Shown: positions 19,304 through 28,988, counted from the stretch's first letter. The stretch is DNA of 64,000 nt from Maridesulfovibrio zosterae DSM 11974 (GCF_000425265.1 NZ_KE384342.1:210803-274802); one strand, 5' to 3'. Notes: generated by a model not told the origin, from the sequence alone. Numbers and translations: made by a program.

Positions 19304-19364
19304 TTGTATGTATTAGTAAAATTAAATATTTTCATTTGTGATAAGTTTTGCTAATAATTAATTC

Positions 19365-20249
19365 ATGCTTGATAATAAATTTTTAGAAGCTCTTACAGCT
19401 GTGGTTGATGAAGGCGGCTTTGAAAAGGCCTCAGTCAAATTGAATCTGACACAATCTGCAATTTCACAACGCATTAAAAATCTTGAGGAGCAATTGGGGC
19501 AGGTTTTAATCATACGGTCTTCACCTCCTGAGCCAACCGTGGCTGGCCGAAAATTGATAAAGCACTTAAAACAGGTGCGCCTGATGGAAGGTGAACTATC
19601 CGATTCGTTGGGGCTGGGTAATGATAACGATTTTACAAGTTTACCGTTGGCTGTGAATGCAGATAGTCTGGCAGGATGGTTACTGGATGCAGTCGGTGAC
19701 TTTCTGCGTGAAAATCGTATCCTGCTGGATATATATGTTGATGATGAAAACCAGACCCATGAATTATTACGGCGTGGAGATGTTGTCGGATGCATTAGTA
19801 CAGGGGCTAAACCTCTTAAAGGATGTCATAGCGAATATCTTGCAACGATAGATTACTTATGTGTTTGTACATCCGGTTTTTATAAGAAGTGGTTTCCAAA
19901 TGGATTTGACCTTGAATCAGCTCGTAAAGCACCTGCTGCTTTGTTTAATCGCAGGGATGAAACTCACGGAAAGATGCTTGAGATAATGTTTTCGGGCGAG
20001 GTAGTTGTGCATCCTGTATTTTATATTCCGTCTTATGGTCCATTTGCAGACATCATACGCCGCGAACATGCGTATGGAATGGTTCCGCAGTATCAAGTCT
20101 GTGATGATATTGAAACTGGGAAGCTTATAGAATTTTTGCCTCAGGGAAGGGTGGAAGTTCCGCTTTATTGGCAGTCATGGGATATGGAGATTCCTCTATT
20201 GGCTGGTTTGAGAAGGGTATTGGTACAGTATTTTGAAAATATGTCTTAA
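19365..20249 (+). CDS. argP: ArgP/LysG-like LysR-family transcriptional regulator
   Basis: A 294-aa LysR-type regulator. The winged helix-turn-helix spans residues 1-65 (FLEALTAVVDEGGFEKASVKLNLTQ, SAISQRIKNLEEQLG) and the ArgP-typical VIIRSSPPEPTVAG turn follows. The C-terminal substrate domain should sense lysine/arginine. It is divergent from argO and probably activates it. No clear ribosome binding site precedes ATG 19365, so initiation may be weak or leaderless. Confidence 0.88.
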   Translation: MLDNKFLEALTAVVDEGGFEKASVKLNLTQSAISQRIKNLEEQLGQVLIIRSSPPEPTVAGRKLIKHLKQVRLMEGELSDSLGLGNDNDFTSLPLAVNADSLAGWLLDAVGDFLRENRILLDIYVDDENQTHELLRRGDVVGCISTGAKPLKGCHSEYLATIDYLCVCTSGFYKKWFPNGFDLESARKAPAALFNRRDETHGKMLEIMFSGEVVVHPVFYIPSYGPFADIIRREHAYGMVPQYQVCDDIETGKLIEFLPQGRVEVPLYWQSWDMEIPLLAGLRRVLVQYFENMS

Positions 20250-20341
20250 GCATATTTCTAACTGTTTTATTCTTTAAAATTTAATATTTGAGTATAATTT
20301 AATTTATTTAACAATAAATTGATTTATTTTTTAGTATAGTG

Positions 20342-20370
20342 TTGACAAGCACACACCGTCCATGTAGACA
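20342..20370 (+). promoter_or_regulatory. promoter of initiator tRNA copy 2
   Basis: TTGACA (20342-20347), 17-base spacer, TAGACA (20365-20370), 14 bases before the tRNA. The -10 box is embedded in CATG-TAGA-CATG. Confidence 0.85.
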
Positions 20371-20384
20371 TGCGATCTCGGTGA

Positions 20385-20460
<76 letters not shown>

Positions 20461-20468
20461 CTTAAAAT

Positions 20469-20490
20469 AAATCCGGTCATGACGGATTTT
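20469..20490 (+). terminator. weak terminator after tRNA copy 2
   Basis: AAATCCG pairs with CGGATTT, followed by only one further T. Confidence 0.55.
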
Positions 20491-20625
20491 CAGAAAGAAT
20501 TGCAGAAGTAATCTGGAAGCAGATATAAACCTTTTTTTCTTACTGACGGATCAGAAATGCTTTTTAATAAAACATGGAAGGTTCGATAATATTTGAAATA
20601 ATTTGCTGAATATTCGAATTAGTTG

Positions 20626-20654
20626 TTGACAGCAGATTATAGAGCATGTAGACA
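20626..20654 (+). promoter_or_regulatory. promoter of initiator tRNA copy 3
   Basis: TTGACA (20626-20631), 17-base spacer, TAGACA (20649-20654). The -10 box is centred in an 8-bp dyad, AGAGCATG-TAGA-CATGCTCT. Confidence 0.85.
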
Positions 20655-20668
20655 TGCTCTCACAGTGT

Positions 20669-20744
<76 letters not shown>

Positions 20745-20756
20745 GAATGATTATTA

Positions 20757-20790
20757 AAAAGGTCCAGCCTAAAGGTTGGATCTTTTTTTT
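20757..20790 (+). terminator. rho-independent terminator after tRNA copy 3
   Basis: AAAGGTCCAGCC pairs, with G-T pairs, with GGTTGGATCTTT and runs into a T tract. The roughly 250 bases from here to 21040 contain no gene that I can see. Confidence 0.82.
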
Positions 20791-21040
20791 GGTTTTCTGT
20801 GGATTACATAAATCGGGTCTACACCAAACAAGCGGGCGTAAGCCCGATAGATAAAACCTCCAGCCGTTTATTAGTTCTTCGACTCCTCGCACAAAAACCG
20901 CATGCTCAGCTGTTTGTTTTCAAGAATTATGAATTTATATACAGCCGTTGCCTGATTTACATTTAACGTATCAAATTTCTTCAAGTATCATATTCTTTTT
21001 AGTGTAGACATTGCATATTTGGCAGGATAAATAATTCTCT

Positions 21041-22225
21041 ATGATCAAAGTCCCATGCATAAAAGGTCAAAGTCCACGAGTAATGCTTATCTCGCAGGAT
21101 TACTTCATTGTTCCAGAGCTTATTAGGTCTTTAAAAAATCTTGGGATATCTTTTGTCACAGTAGATTTTCAGCAAAGTCCATCTTTTCTTAAAGATATGT
21201 TTAGGAAAATAGCAGGTTTCAGGCCTCATTTTATTTTGTCTATCAATCATGCCGGACTTGATGCGGATGGACAGGTCCTGGCGCTTTTAAAGCGTTGTGG
21301 TGTTCCGTTTGCAAGTTGGTTTGTTGACCGTCAGGAGTTATTTTTAAAAAAGGCAGTTGACCCAGATTCTCTACTTGCCGTTTTCAGCTGGGATCCTGAG
21401 GCTATCCATTTTTTGAATAAGAGAAATGTTCCATATTCTCAATTTCTTCCACTTGGAACTGATACATCGATTTTTTATCCTGACAAGTCTGCCCGTGGTC
21501 CAATATATCCTGTTTCCTTTGTTGGATCATCGTGGACAGCAAAGATTACGGATGTTTTGCGTGCAGGACGTTTTCCGGCCATATTATTATGTGAATATAA
21601 AAACTTAGCCAGATTATTAGAAGTTGATCCTGCTATCTGCATGCACGGGCTTCTTGACAATGCAGGGAGTAAGGTCTTCAAAGCTTGGGAGCAGATGACT
21701 TTTGAAAAGCGAGAAATGTATTTTCGTCTTATAAATCTGCAGGCTACGAGACTAAGGCGTGTCAAAATTGTATCTGAATTATTGGAATTTGAGCCGGTTA
21801 TCGTTGGTGATGCATATTGGGCTAGAATTTTGTCCAAGAGTGAATTGGATTTCACATGGTGGAATCACCTTTCATATGAGAAACAGTTACCTGCTTTTTA
21901 TAGGCAGTCTATATTGAATTTTAATGCAACAAGTCTTCAGTCTATATTTTCTTTGAATCAACGTGTTTCTGATGTTCCTGCGTGTCGTTCTTTTCTGCTG
22001 ACTGAATATAGTTCTGCACTGGAAGACCTTTTTGAGCCTGGTAAAGAAGTTTCATGCTATAATGAAACAGATGATGTCTCAGCTGTTGTTTCAGAATGGC
22101 TTTCAGATGAAAACGGGCGCAAGAATATAGCTCGTGCCGGAATGAAAAGAGTTTTTGCTCATCATACGTATCAGCATCGGATTATCGAAATAATTTCAAA
22201 GATGCGTTTGTTTTTCTATCATTAA
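21041..22225 (+). CDS. CgeB-like glycosyltransferase (DUF3880 + Glyco_trans_1_2)
   Basis: A 394-aa GT-B-type protein of the CgeB group. The N-terminal half (VMLISQDYF, HFILSINHAGLD, VPFASWFVDRQELF, FSWDPEAIHFL) resembles DUF3880; the C-terminal half (NFNATSLQSIFSLNQRVSDVPAC, LEDLFEPGKEVSCYN, ARAGMKRVFAHHTYQHR) is a Glyco_trans_1_2 domain. The substrate is unknown; homologues modify surface polysaccharide or flagellin in some bacteria. No good ribosome binding site is obvious before ATG 21041, so the start is tentative. The gene stands alone. Confidence 0.75.
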   Translation: MIKVPCIKGQSPRVMLISQDYFIVPELIRSLKNLGISFVTVDFQQSPSFLKDMFRKIAGFRPHFILSINHAGLDADGQVLALLKRCGVPFASWFVDRQELFLKKAVDPDSLLAVFSWDPEAIHFLNKRNVPYSQFLPLGTDTSIFYPDKSARGPIYPVSFVGSSWTAKITDVLRAGRFPAILLCEYKNLARLLEVDPAICMHGLLDNAGSKVFKAWEQMTFEKREMYFRLINLQATRLRRVKIVSELLEFEPVIVGDAYWARILSKSELDFTWWNHLSYEKQLPAFYRQSILNFNATSLQSIFSLNQRVSDVPACRSFLLTEYSSALEDLFEPGKEVSCYNETDDVSAVVSEWLSDENGRKNIARAGMKRVFAHHTYQHRIIEIISKMRLFFYH

Positions 22226-22296
22226 TAGACAATATCTAAATTATTTTAAGGTTTATTTTTAATTGTTTTTATTAAGTTAATGGCTGAAGGGTGTTA

Positions 22297-23445
22297 TTAT
22301 AAACTGGAATCAGTTTTTTTATGTTCTTGAGTCTGATTTGGAATTCCACATAGTATAAATCCTGCAATCACAGCCGTTATTGGAGCAACAAGCACCAGTC
22401 CTACGCTGCCAACTAAAGTTCTGAAAATTTCAGCAGCAACAAGTTTAAAGTTGAGCATCCGTGTAAATGTTGCTCCTTTAGTTACAAAGAACATGACCAT
22501 GGTCAGGTAGCCACCGGAATAAGCCAGTAAAAGGGTGGTAGTCATGGTTCCTGTGACCATGCGGCCGACATTAAATCCGGAACGGATAAGTTCGTTTCGA
22601 GAGATGTCAGGTCGTTTATCCAGAACTTCATTCATAGAAGCTGTTACATCCATGGCAATATCCATAGCAGCGCCGGATGCTCCTAGTATTACTGAGGCAT
22701 AAAAGATGTCTTGCAGATCTATATTGAAGTGCCCTGAAAAGACCAGCATTGTAGCAAATGGAGCAGTCATGCCTGCCAGTTTAAGTTTTTCTCCAAAAAT
22801 AAGAGTCAGGGAAAGGGCTAGAAAAAGTCCGCAGAGAGTTCCCAGTGTTGCTATCAATGTTACCTTAGAGAATCCTGCAACAGAGGTTATTATAACTACT
22901 GTTAAAAGGACAAGGGTTATTACACTGAGCCAGATAGGATTGCCACCGGCAAGCAGGCTTGGAATAAAAAATTTCCATAGAATATAAAAGCTTGTAATAA
23001 AACTGAAAAGAGCCTTCAAACCTATGCTCCGTGCATAGATTAAAAGGATCAGTACGAAGATCGCAAACAGTCCCAGTTCCCAGCCCTGGCGATACTGATT
23101 GACTGTACGTGCCTGAGTGGGAATCCCGTCAATAATGCGTACTGCCATGAGCAGAATATCTCCTGGATAATAAACTTCATCCATCTCAAGCTGGCCTGTA
23201 AGCTGATTTACTCCTACTACATTTTTCCCCTTGGCTTCACCTTCCATAAGTACAGCTGTTACATGCTGCGCACCTATTCTGGCTGTTCCCATGTCGACAA
23301 GAGCAGTGTTGTCCACGCTGGTTGCTACTGCACGAACTTCGTGTACATCGGGCGATCCGGTATTCATTGACTGGTCATACTGCAACAGCCCGATAATGCC
23401 TGCGATCATCAGAATAAAAAAGATAGGGGAGATAAACCGTTTCAT
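22297..23445 (-). CDS. YibE/F family multi-spanning membrane protein
   Basis: A 382-aa YibE/F protein. One N-terminal membrane segment is followed by a periplasmic beta-rich part (residues about 30-110, with VYYPGDILLMAV) and then seven or so hydrophobic helices including FASVILGASGAAMDIAMDVTASMNE-like sequence near residue 250. Function is not established for the family. It follows the alkaline phosphatase gene on the same strand, but a terminator lies between. Confidence 0.85.
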   Translation of the reverse strand: MKRFISPIFFILMIAGIIGLLQYDQSMNTGSPDVHEVRAVATSVDNTALVDMGTARIGAQHVTAVLMEGEAKGKNVVGVNQLTGQLEMDEVYYPGDILLMAVRIIDGIPTQARTVNQYRQGWELGLFAIFVLILLIYARSIGLKALFSFITSFYILWKFFIPSLLAGGNPIWLSVITLVLLTVVIITSVAGFSKVTLIATLGTLCGLFLALSLTLIFGEKLKLAGMTAPFATMLVFSGHFNIDLQDIFYASVILGASGAAMDIAMDVTASMNEVLDKRPDISRNELIRSGFNVGRMVTGTMTTTLLLAYSGGYLTMVMFFVTKGATFTRMLNFKLVAAEIFRTLVGSVGLVLVAPITAVIAGFILCGIPNQTQEHKKTDSSL

Positions 23446-23464
23446 CGAGTCCTCATAATATTAA

Positions 23465-23490
23465 AAGGCCCCCGAGTTAACGGGGACCTT
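23465..23490 (-). terminator. terminator of the alkaline phosphatase gene
   Basis: On the minus strand AAGGTCCCCG pairs with CGGGGGCCTT and is followed by a T-rich stretch. It lies 59 bases after the phosphatase stop and just before the YibE/F start. Confidence 0.8.
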
Positions 23491-23548
23491 CTGATAATGA
23501 ATTTGTAAACCAACAAAATTATTAACTGCTTTTATACAGCCTGTCAGT

Positions 23549-25102
23549 TTATTTATTGTAAGGAATTTTAGCGTATTTTTCCTGAGGACCATAAGTTTTA
23601 CCAAGAAGAGCCTTGGAGTCAGTTTTCTTATCGGTAGAGAGCTTTGCTCCGATTGCTGCAGCAATGCGGGTAGGAATATCAGTGTTATCGATAAAGCCGT
23701 TGAAGTTCTGAGCTCCTACACCAATTGCAGACGCAGGAATAAAGGTTCCAGTATGAACAAAGGAGGTCCAGAATACACGTGATCTCTGTGAAACCAGGTC
23801 GGTTACAGCAACCATAGTAGGTGTATAAGAGTAACCATAGCTGACCTTTTCAGCTTTAGGCAGTGACTGGTTTTTATCCTGAACATTCATTGCGTCTGTC
23901 AGAACTTTGTTTTCTGATTCAGTGCGGTCAGTCAGGCCCCATTTACTTTCAATGTATTTAATGAAAGCTGCATGGCGTTTTTCAAGGTTAGATTCTTTTT
24001 TAGCGAGCTTGTTGTAAAAGCCGTTAAGATTGTCTTCTGCGGAAACAGAAACTTTTTCAAGAGCCTTGAGGTTAAGGAAATAACCTTTGGAGTCCATGGA
24101 GATACCAAGGCCTACACCACCTGTTTCATGGTCGGCTGCGGTAACAATCAGAGTTTCTTCTGGATGTTTTTTGTAGAAATCGTAAGCAACTTTTACTGCA
24201 GCGTCCATTGCAAGAGTATCCAGAATTGTGGATGCAGCGTCATGAGCGTGAGCAGCATGGTCAATGCGACCGCCTTCAACCATCAGGAAGAATGGTTTAT
24301 CCTGAGCAGCAAGAGAATCAACAGCTTTTGCTGTCATTTCGGAAAGAGCTGGGATTTTGTTTTCTTTAAGGTTGCTGTTACGGCGAGCTATTTCGTAAGG
24401 GATGTGGCTGTATGCCAGTGCAGCAAAGACTTTATCACCTTTTTTGGGTGTGTAAGAGCGGAATGCATCACGGGTAGAATCACCAACAAAGAGAGTATAG
24501 CCTTTATCTGCAAACATTTTGACTACATCTTTGTCATCTTTACGTTTTGATTTCAGGCCCTTTTTGTTGTTTTTTGCAACGAAGTAGCGATATCCGCCGC
24601 CTGCAAAGAAGTCAAAGTCCGAGTTAGCCTGGTCAATAGCAATTGCGTCAGCAGCATTACGGTCAGTATTATGTGCTGAGAATGCTGCTGGAGTAGCATG
24701 TGTCAGTCTGGTTGTGGTAACAATACCGATTGCAAATCCTTTTTCTTTAGCTGCCTCAGCCAGAGTCGTAACGTTTGTTCCGTCAGGAAGCTTGGCGAGG
24801 TAACCGTTAGTGGTCTTATAGCCACATGAAAGAGCGGTGCCGCCTGCTGCGGAGTCAGTAATAAGGGTGTTGTCAGAATAAGTGGTAACTAAAGCTGTGT
24901 TTGGAAAAGTGTTCATTACCAGCTTTGCATCAGGATTGTTAGTTTCCATTTTATTGTAAAGTTCAGCAGCCATACGCTGTGTGGGGCCAAGACCGTCACC
25001 GATGAAATAGAAAACATACTTCGGTGCACCTGCAAAAACTGTGGTAGCCAACAGGGTAACACAGATAGCCAGAGTTAATGGGCGAATGATTCTTTTTAAC
25101 AT
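23549..25102 (-). CDS. alkaline phosphatase, exported
   Basis: A 517-aa PhoA-superfamily enzyme. A signal peptide spans residues 1-24 with cleavage after VFA. FIGDGLGPTQ provides the first metal aspartate, ITDSAAGGTALSCG near residue 80 holds the catalytic serine, and TAADHETGG near 325 provides metal-binding Asp/His. It hydrolyses phosphate monoesters in the periplasm. The leader is 430 bases long and rich in hairpins, and TTACA-type repeats upstream of the promoter suggest phosphate control. An AGGGAG site precedes ATG 25102. Confidence 0.92.
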   Translation of the reverse strand: MLKRIIRPLTLAICVTLLATTVFAGAPKYVFYFIGDGLGPTQRMAAELYNKMETNNPDAKLVMNTFPNTALVTTYSDNTLITDSAAGGTALSCGYKTTNGYLAKLPDGTNVTTLAEAAKEKGFAIGIVTTTRLTHATPAAFSAHNTDRNAADAIAIDQANSDFDFFAGGGYRYFVAKNNKKGLKSKRKDDKDVVKMFADKGYTLFVGDSTRDAFRSYTPKKGDKVFAALAYSHIPYEIARRNSNLKENKIPALSEMTAKAVDSLAAQDKPFFLMVEGGRIDHAAHAHDAASTILDTLAMDAAVKVAYDFYKKHPEETLIVTAADHETGGVGLGISMDSKGYFLNLKALEKVSVSAEDNLNGFYNKLAKKESNLEKRHAAFIKYIESKWGLTDRTESENKVLTDAMNVQDKNQSLPKAEKVSYGYSYTPTMVAVTDLVSQRSRVFWTSFVHTGTFIPASAIGVGAQNFNGFIDNTDIPTRIAAAIGAKLSTDKKTDSKALLGKTYGPQEKYAKIPYNK

Positions 25103-25533
25103 ACTTCACTCCCTATAAGGGGTTATGGTTATGCAACATATCCTTTACATAAGTTCGGATATGTATGCGATGGTGGGCAACATCAACCCAATTTAATCCT
25201 CACTGATCAATTGGGTTGTATCAACAGTTGCCGGTAATGAACATGTTGAATGAAAAAGGTCTCCGGGTGAAAAACATGACTTTTTCATGTTTCACTCCTC
25301 CAGTCAGAGATCAAATCCAGTCAATGAAAGATATTCATTTTTAATAGTAATTTAAAAATTAAGTTCACATTAGAACAAATTTTCATATTGTCAACGAACT
25401 TTTTTTCGTATTAGTAAATTGAATAAAGTTGTTACATAAATGTAAGTTGTTTAAATATTAGTAATAAAAAATTAATTATAAGTTGTAACACAACTGTAAC
25501 ATTTCTTTGATTAAAAAAAGTCAATCAAGATTT
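25103..25533 (-). promoter_or_regulatory. long structured leader and control region of alkaline phosphatase
   Basis: Read on the minus strand, a candidate promoter has -35 TTGACA (25394-25389) and -10 TAATGT (25372-25367), spacer 16, giving a leader of about 260 nt. In the leader are three hairpins: 25133-25158 (CATATCC/GGATATG), 25187-25218 (AACCCAATT/AATTGGGTT) and about 25274-25293 (AAACATGA/TCATGTTT). Upstream, GTTACA repeats every 11 bases near 25489-25506 and another TTACA near 25446 resemble PhoB/PhoP box spacing. No gene is present. Confidence 0.5.
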
Positions 25534-26772
25534 TCAATTTTGAAAAACTACAAGCGTTTTAAATCTTAAAGTACCTATTGTTACTGCCAGTAGTGCAAGT
25601 AATGGCCATATTGAAGAGAATGATAATAGTGATAAGAATCCTGCACACAGTAATATGCTTGGAATACGCAGAAAAAGCGATGGGAAAATTTTTATTGCTG
25701 CGGATACTGCAATAAGTGAGTTTGCAAGAAAAAAGACATTCGCAAATGATATGACTTGTTCAAGAGTGATAAGACCAAAATGTAGAAGTAAAAGATTACT
25801 GAAATGAAAAGTAAACAATAAATACAGACTTCCTGTTGGCGCATCATTTACATTCCTTTTGGATAGTACAACAGGTAGTTTTTCTTTAGATGCAAGTGTA
25901 GCCAAGAGTCTTGCAATAGCTCCTACAAACATTAAATATGTGCAGATGCAAAGAGCAGTGCTAATGAGCATGATTAATATCTTGGAGTATTTACCAAGTA
26001 GTGATGTTACAATCATGTACATTGAAAAGTTGTTTATACTACCCGCGCTTGAATGTATGGATTGTATTGCTACAGCAACTAAAATATAGATTATGCAGAT
26101 TGTTCCTGTTCCAATAGCGGTTGCCATAGGTATCGTTTTTTGGGGGGCACGAACTTCTAAAGTGTAGTTTCCTATTACCTCCCATCCTATAATAGCCCAG
26201 AACATTATCAGTAACGTTCTGCCCATATCCTGAATATTAATTTCTGTTACCGGAAGCAGGTATACCGGCATTGTTATTATAGTGTTGATGCTGCCAGCAG
26301 CAAGAACAAATGCAATTGCAAGACTTGATGCAAAGGCAATTGTCCCTACTGTGGTTATGCTTCGCATGAGTAGGATCATACATAAAATTAGTAGTCCTCC
26401 TGCTATGGCAGGGTTAAAGTTAGCTGGGATGCTGAAGGTCGTAGAAATCGTTTTTGCAGCGGTCATGAGAACTGCAACCGGACCAACACAGACAGCACAG
26501 ATTATATAATTTGAAACAAGTTGACCGGCACGTATTCCAAATGCTTCACGCACTGCTATGGCAACACCTTCGTCACCGGGGAAAGCCAGGGCCAGTTTTG
26601 CAAAGAGTATTGCGAAAACAGCTCCAAGACTCATTATAAATGTCCATGCGGTAATTGACCAATCATGTAGTTGCATATGTGCAATTGGGGGCAACAAAAT
26701 AATACCAGACCCAAGTACTGCTCCTACTATTAAGCCGCTTAATTGAAGTGTACCAATGACTTTCTTTTTCAT
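25534..26772 (-). CDS. APC-family amino-acid transporter, YjeH-like
   Basis: A 412-aa APC superfamily carrier with about 12 membrane helices. The start LQLSGLIVGAVLGSGIILLPP contains the glycine-rich unwound TM1 (GSGI) that binds the amino-acid backbone. The overall pattern, including FPGDEGVAIAVREAFG, is that of YjeH, which exports methionine and branched-chain amino acids in E. coli. It is divergent from a LysR regulator (130-base gap), which probably controls it. Confidence 0.85.
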   Translation of the reverse strand: MKKKVIGTLQLSGLIVGAVLGSGIILLPPIAHMQLHDWSITAWTFIMSLGAVFAILFAKLALAFPGDEGVAIAVREAFGIRAGQLVSNYIICAVCVGPVAVLMTAAKTISTTFSIPANFNPAIAGGLLILCMILLMRSITTVGTIAFASSLAIAFVLAAGSINTIITMPVYLLPVTEINIQDMGRTLLIMFWAIIGWEVIGNYTLEVRAPQKTIPMATAIGTGTICIIYILVAVAIQSIHSSAGSINNFSMYMIVTSLLGKYSKILIMLISTALCICTYLMFVGAIARLLATLASKEKLPVVLSKRNVNDAPTGSLYLLFTFHFSNLLLLHFGLITLEQVISFANVFFLANSLIAVSAAIKIFPSLFLRIPSILLCAGFLSLLSFSSIWPLLALLAVTIGTLRFKTLVVFQN

Positions 26773-26902
26773 AATATTACCTTCTTAAATTTGTTTGCTG
26801 AAAAGCTAGCAGAGAACTTTATATTCGCATAACTGAATTTTATGATTGATAGGTTCAGTAAAACAGATAAGAATGAGGGGAATAAAATCTGGAAGGTCAT
26901 AT

Positions 26903-27775
26903 ATGGAAATCAGACATCTTATTTCATTTAAGGCAATCGTAGAACATGGAAGTTTTATAAGAGCTGCAAAAGCACTTAACTACGCACAATCTTCAATAAC
27001 TTCCCATATTCAGGCACTTGAGGATTACTATGGTCATCCTTTATTTGATCGTATAGGTAAAAAAGTGATTCTTAACTCATTTGGATCGCGGGTTTACAAG
27101 TATGCAATTCCTTTTCTTGCAAGCTATGATGGCATTTGTGAGCTTCATAATATATCTAGTGAACCTTCTGGAACTCTATATATAGGTGCACCTGAATCTA
27201 CGCTGATTTATAGACTGTCGCCAATCTTGCGCCAGTATAAAAAGCAATATCCTGCTGTTGAAGTTATTATGCAGAATTCCATCTGCTCAGATATGCGTAA
27301 AGCTTTAAAAAATGGCGAGCTTGATTTGGCCATATTGCTCGAAGGTGAGGTGGAAGAATCTGACTTGATATTCAAGCCCTTATATGAAGAACCTATGAGC
27401 ATCATTATGCCTGGTGATTATCCTTCTAGTGAACTTATCAATACTGGTCGGCATGCTGTCATCTATACAGAGAAAGGATGCAGCTACCGTTCTGTGTTTC
27501 AGAAATTTTTGGCGGAAAAAGGTATTAAAGCTGATAATATTATAGAAACAGCCAGCATTGAGGTTATCAAGCAGTATGTGCTTTGTGATATAGGTGTTTC
27601 ATTTTTGCCATATATAGTTGTTAGAAATGAAATAGAGTCTGGAAAAATAAAACATATTAAGTGCCACTCAGATAATCCGGTAATGGTAAGGATCGCTTAC
27701 CATAAAAATAAATGGATTTCCCCCGCAATGGCTGAGTTTATCAGGCTTGTGGTTGTGGAATCCCGTAAATGGTAA
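26903..27775 (+). CDS. LysR-family transcriptional regulator
   Basis: A 290-aa LysR regulator. The DNA-binding domain is MEIRHLISFKAIVEHGSFIRAAKALNYAQSS plus HIQALEDYYG; the C-terminal type-2 periplasmic-binding fold covers residues 85-290. The frame is open to 26846, but ATG 26903 has GGAAGG 6 bases ahead and gives the canonical LysR N-terminus. It is divergent from the YjeH-like transporter and is likely its regulator; the effector is unknown. Confidence 0.88.
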   Translation: MEIRHLISFKAIVEHGSFIRAAKALNYAQSSITSHIQALEDYYGHPLFDRIGKKVILNSFGSRVYKYAIPFLASYDGICELHNISSEPSGTLYIGAPESTLIYRLSPILRQYKKQYPAVEVIMQNSICSDMRKALKNGELDLAILLEGEVEESDLIFKPLYEEPMSIIMPGDYPSSELINTGRHAVIYTEKGCSYRSVFQKFLAEKGIKADNIIETASIEVIKQYVLCDIGVSFLPYIVVRNEIESGKIKHIKCHSDNPVMVRIAYHKNKWISPAMAEFIRLVVVESRKW

Positions 27776-28108
27776 ATTGCCTTTTAAAAGATGCTAAATT
27801 TGATATTTTTTAGCACTCTTATCGTATTATAATATGAAGAAGTGTAAGCTTATATTATATAAGGAACTAGCGTGGTTGCTGAAAGTGATTTCTTATTATT
27901 TTGTAAGACAATATAGTTTGAGTATTTTTTAGGTGGTTGGAATAATTTTTGCTTAATGGATTTTTGTGATCAAATATATGACGCTTGGGTAATGATTGCA
28001 TTTGTTGATAGGAAATCTTGTTATTATTTGTTTTGTTGAAGGTGTTTTGTCTTGACTGATTAATGCGCGGGGATTATTTTATAATAACGTTTAAGGGGAG
28101 GAAAAATA
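27776..28108 (+). promoter_or_regulatory. intergenic region upstream of the first sorting-signal protein
   Basis: 333 bases without a gene. A weak terminator-like hairpin (GCTAAA/TTTAGC) follows the LysR gene. At 27937-27953 TTGGAATAATTTTTGCT has the GG-N10-GC spacing of a sigma-54 promoter, with a full TTGCT -12 element but a poor -24 box. A TTGACT near 28053 could instead be a sigma-70 -35 box. Confidence 0.35.
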
Positions 28109-28690
28109 ATGAAGAATAGTATAATTGCTTTTTTGATAGTTTTAATATTGTCAGTGGCTGGATTTGCTCAAGCATCGCCTTATTATTTGACACTGGAAGG
28201 AACAGTAGGCTCTATCAACGATGGTGGAGGGCTGGCTTCAGCTGCAAATATTGGAGTCGGTGCTAATGTAAAGTATGTGATTCAGGTTGATCCTGATAAG
28301 CATGGAGTTTCAGGTAAGGGGAGAGATTCCATTTTTGGTACCCTTTATGCTGGAGTCTTAAGTGGGCATAATACTCAGGGTCAAAACTATATTAATCCAT
28401 ATTATGAAGGTTTTTACGCTCAAACAGGTAATGAAAAGTCTATTACTTATATTCAGAACTGGGGTTTAGATTTTGCAGATCTTGCTGTCGGGTCGACTGT
28501 TAAGTCGCTTACAGAATATTCCCATAGTTTAACTCCGGGGGGATGGTATGGCGGTGAGACCACACTTACCCTGAACAATCTTAAGGTTACAGATATCTCT
28601 AACGTTGCACCAACCCCAATTCCTGCTGCCGCTGTTATTATGCTTGGTGGGCTTGGTCTGGTAGGATTTATTAAGCGCAGATTTGCTTAA
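28109..28690 (+). CDS. secreted protein with PEP-CTERM-like C-terminal sorting signal (copy 1)
   Basis: A 193-aa exported protein. A signal peptide ends at AQA (about residue 22), the mature part begins SPYYLTLEGTVG, and the C-terminus is PTPIPAAAVIMLGGLGLVGFIKRRFA: a proline motif, hydrophobic segment and arginine-rich tail, as in PEP-CTERM/exosortase substrates. The middle is beta-rich, without cysteine pairs or recognised domain. A GGGGAGG site precedes ATG 28109. No exosortase lies in the window. It is paired with a paralogue at 28989 that shares the ends but differs in the middle. Function unknown; surface or matrix protein is the likely class. Confidence 0.75.
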   Translation: MKNSIIAFLIVLILSVAGFAQASPYYLTLEGTVGSINDGGGLASAANIGVGANVKYVIQVDPDKHGVSGKGRDSIFGTLYAGVLSGHNTQGQNYINPYYEGFYAQTGNEKSITYIQNWGLDFADLAVGSTVKSLTEYSHSLTPGGWYGGETTLTLNNLKVTDISNVAPTPIPAAAVIMLGGLGLVGFIKRRFA

Positions 28691-28704
28691 TTGGTTTAGC
28701 TGAC
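28586..28704 (+). repeat. 119-bp near-identical 3' block, unit 1
   Basis: This block matches 29475-29593 with one mismatch (GCA/GCT, silent). It covers the last 34 codons or so plus 14 bases of 3' untranslated sequence of both sorting-signal genes. Confidence 0.95.
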
Positions 28705-28734
28705 CTGAAATGGTGGCAGATAGATTAGATATTG

Positions 28735-28764
28735 AACCACGCTCAACATTTGTTGAGCGTGGTT
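28735..28764 (+). terminator. rho-independent terminator after copy 1
   Basis: A 14-bp stem (AACCACGCTCAACA with TGTTGAGCGTGGTT) runs into a T-rich tract. Confidence 0.92.
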
Positions 28765-28988
28765 TTGTTTTGCATGCTGATTTATAATATGGGAGTCTGC
28801 AATATAGCAGAGTACACTTTCAGTATTTATTAAATACGCGAGAGAGTATGCCTATAAGGTATGATTGATAGTTCTTTGTAAATATATATTATTGTATTTA
28901 TATCTATCTTGCTGTTATGCCTTGACTATGTCTGATGTCAATGGTAGCTGGCTAATATTTTTAGGTAAAGTTAGAGGGGTGATGAAAT

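Noticed and set aside
23461..23664. Minus-strand frame of 67 codons overlapping the 3' end of alkaline phosphatase
   Set aside because: It lies in another frame of a well-supported gene and crosses that gene's terminator.
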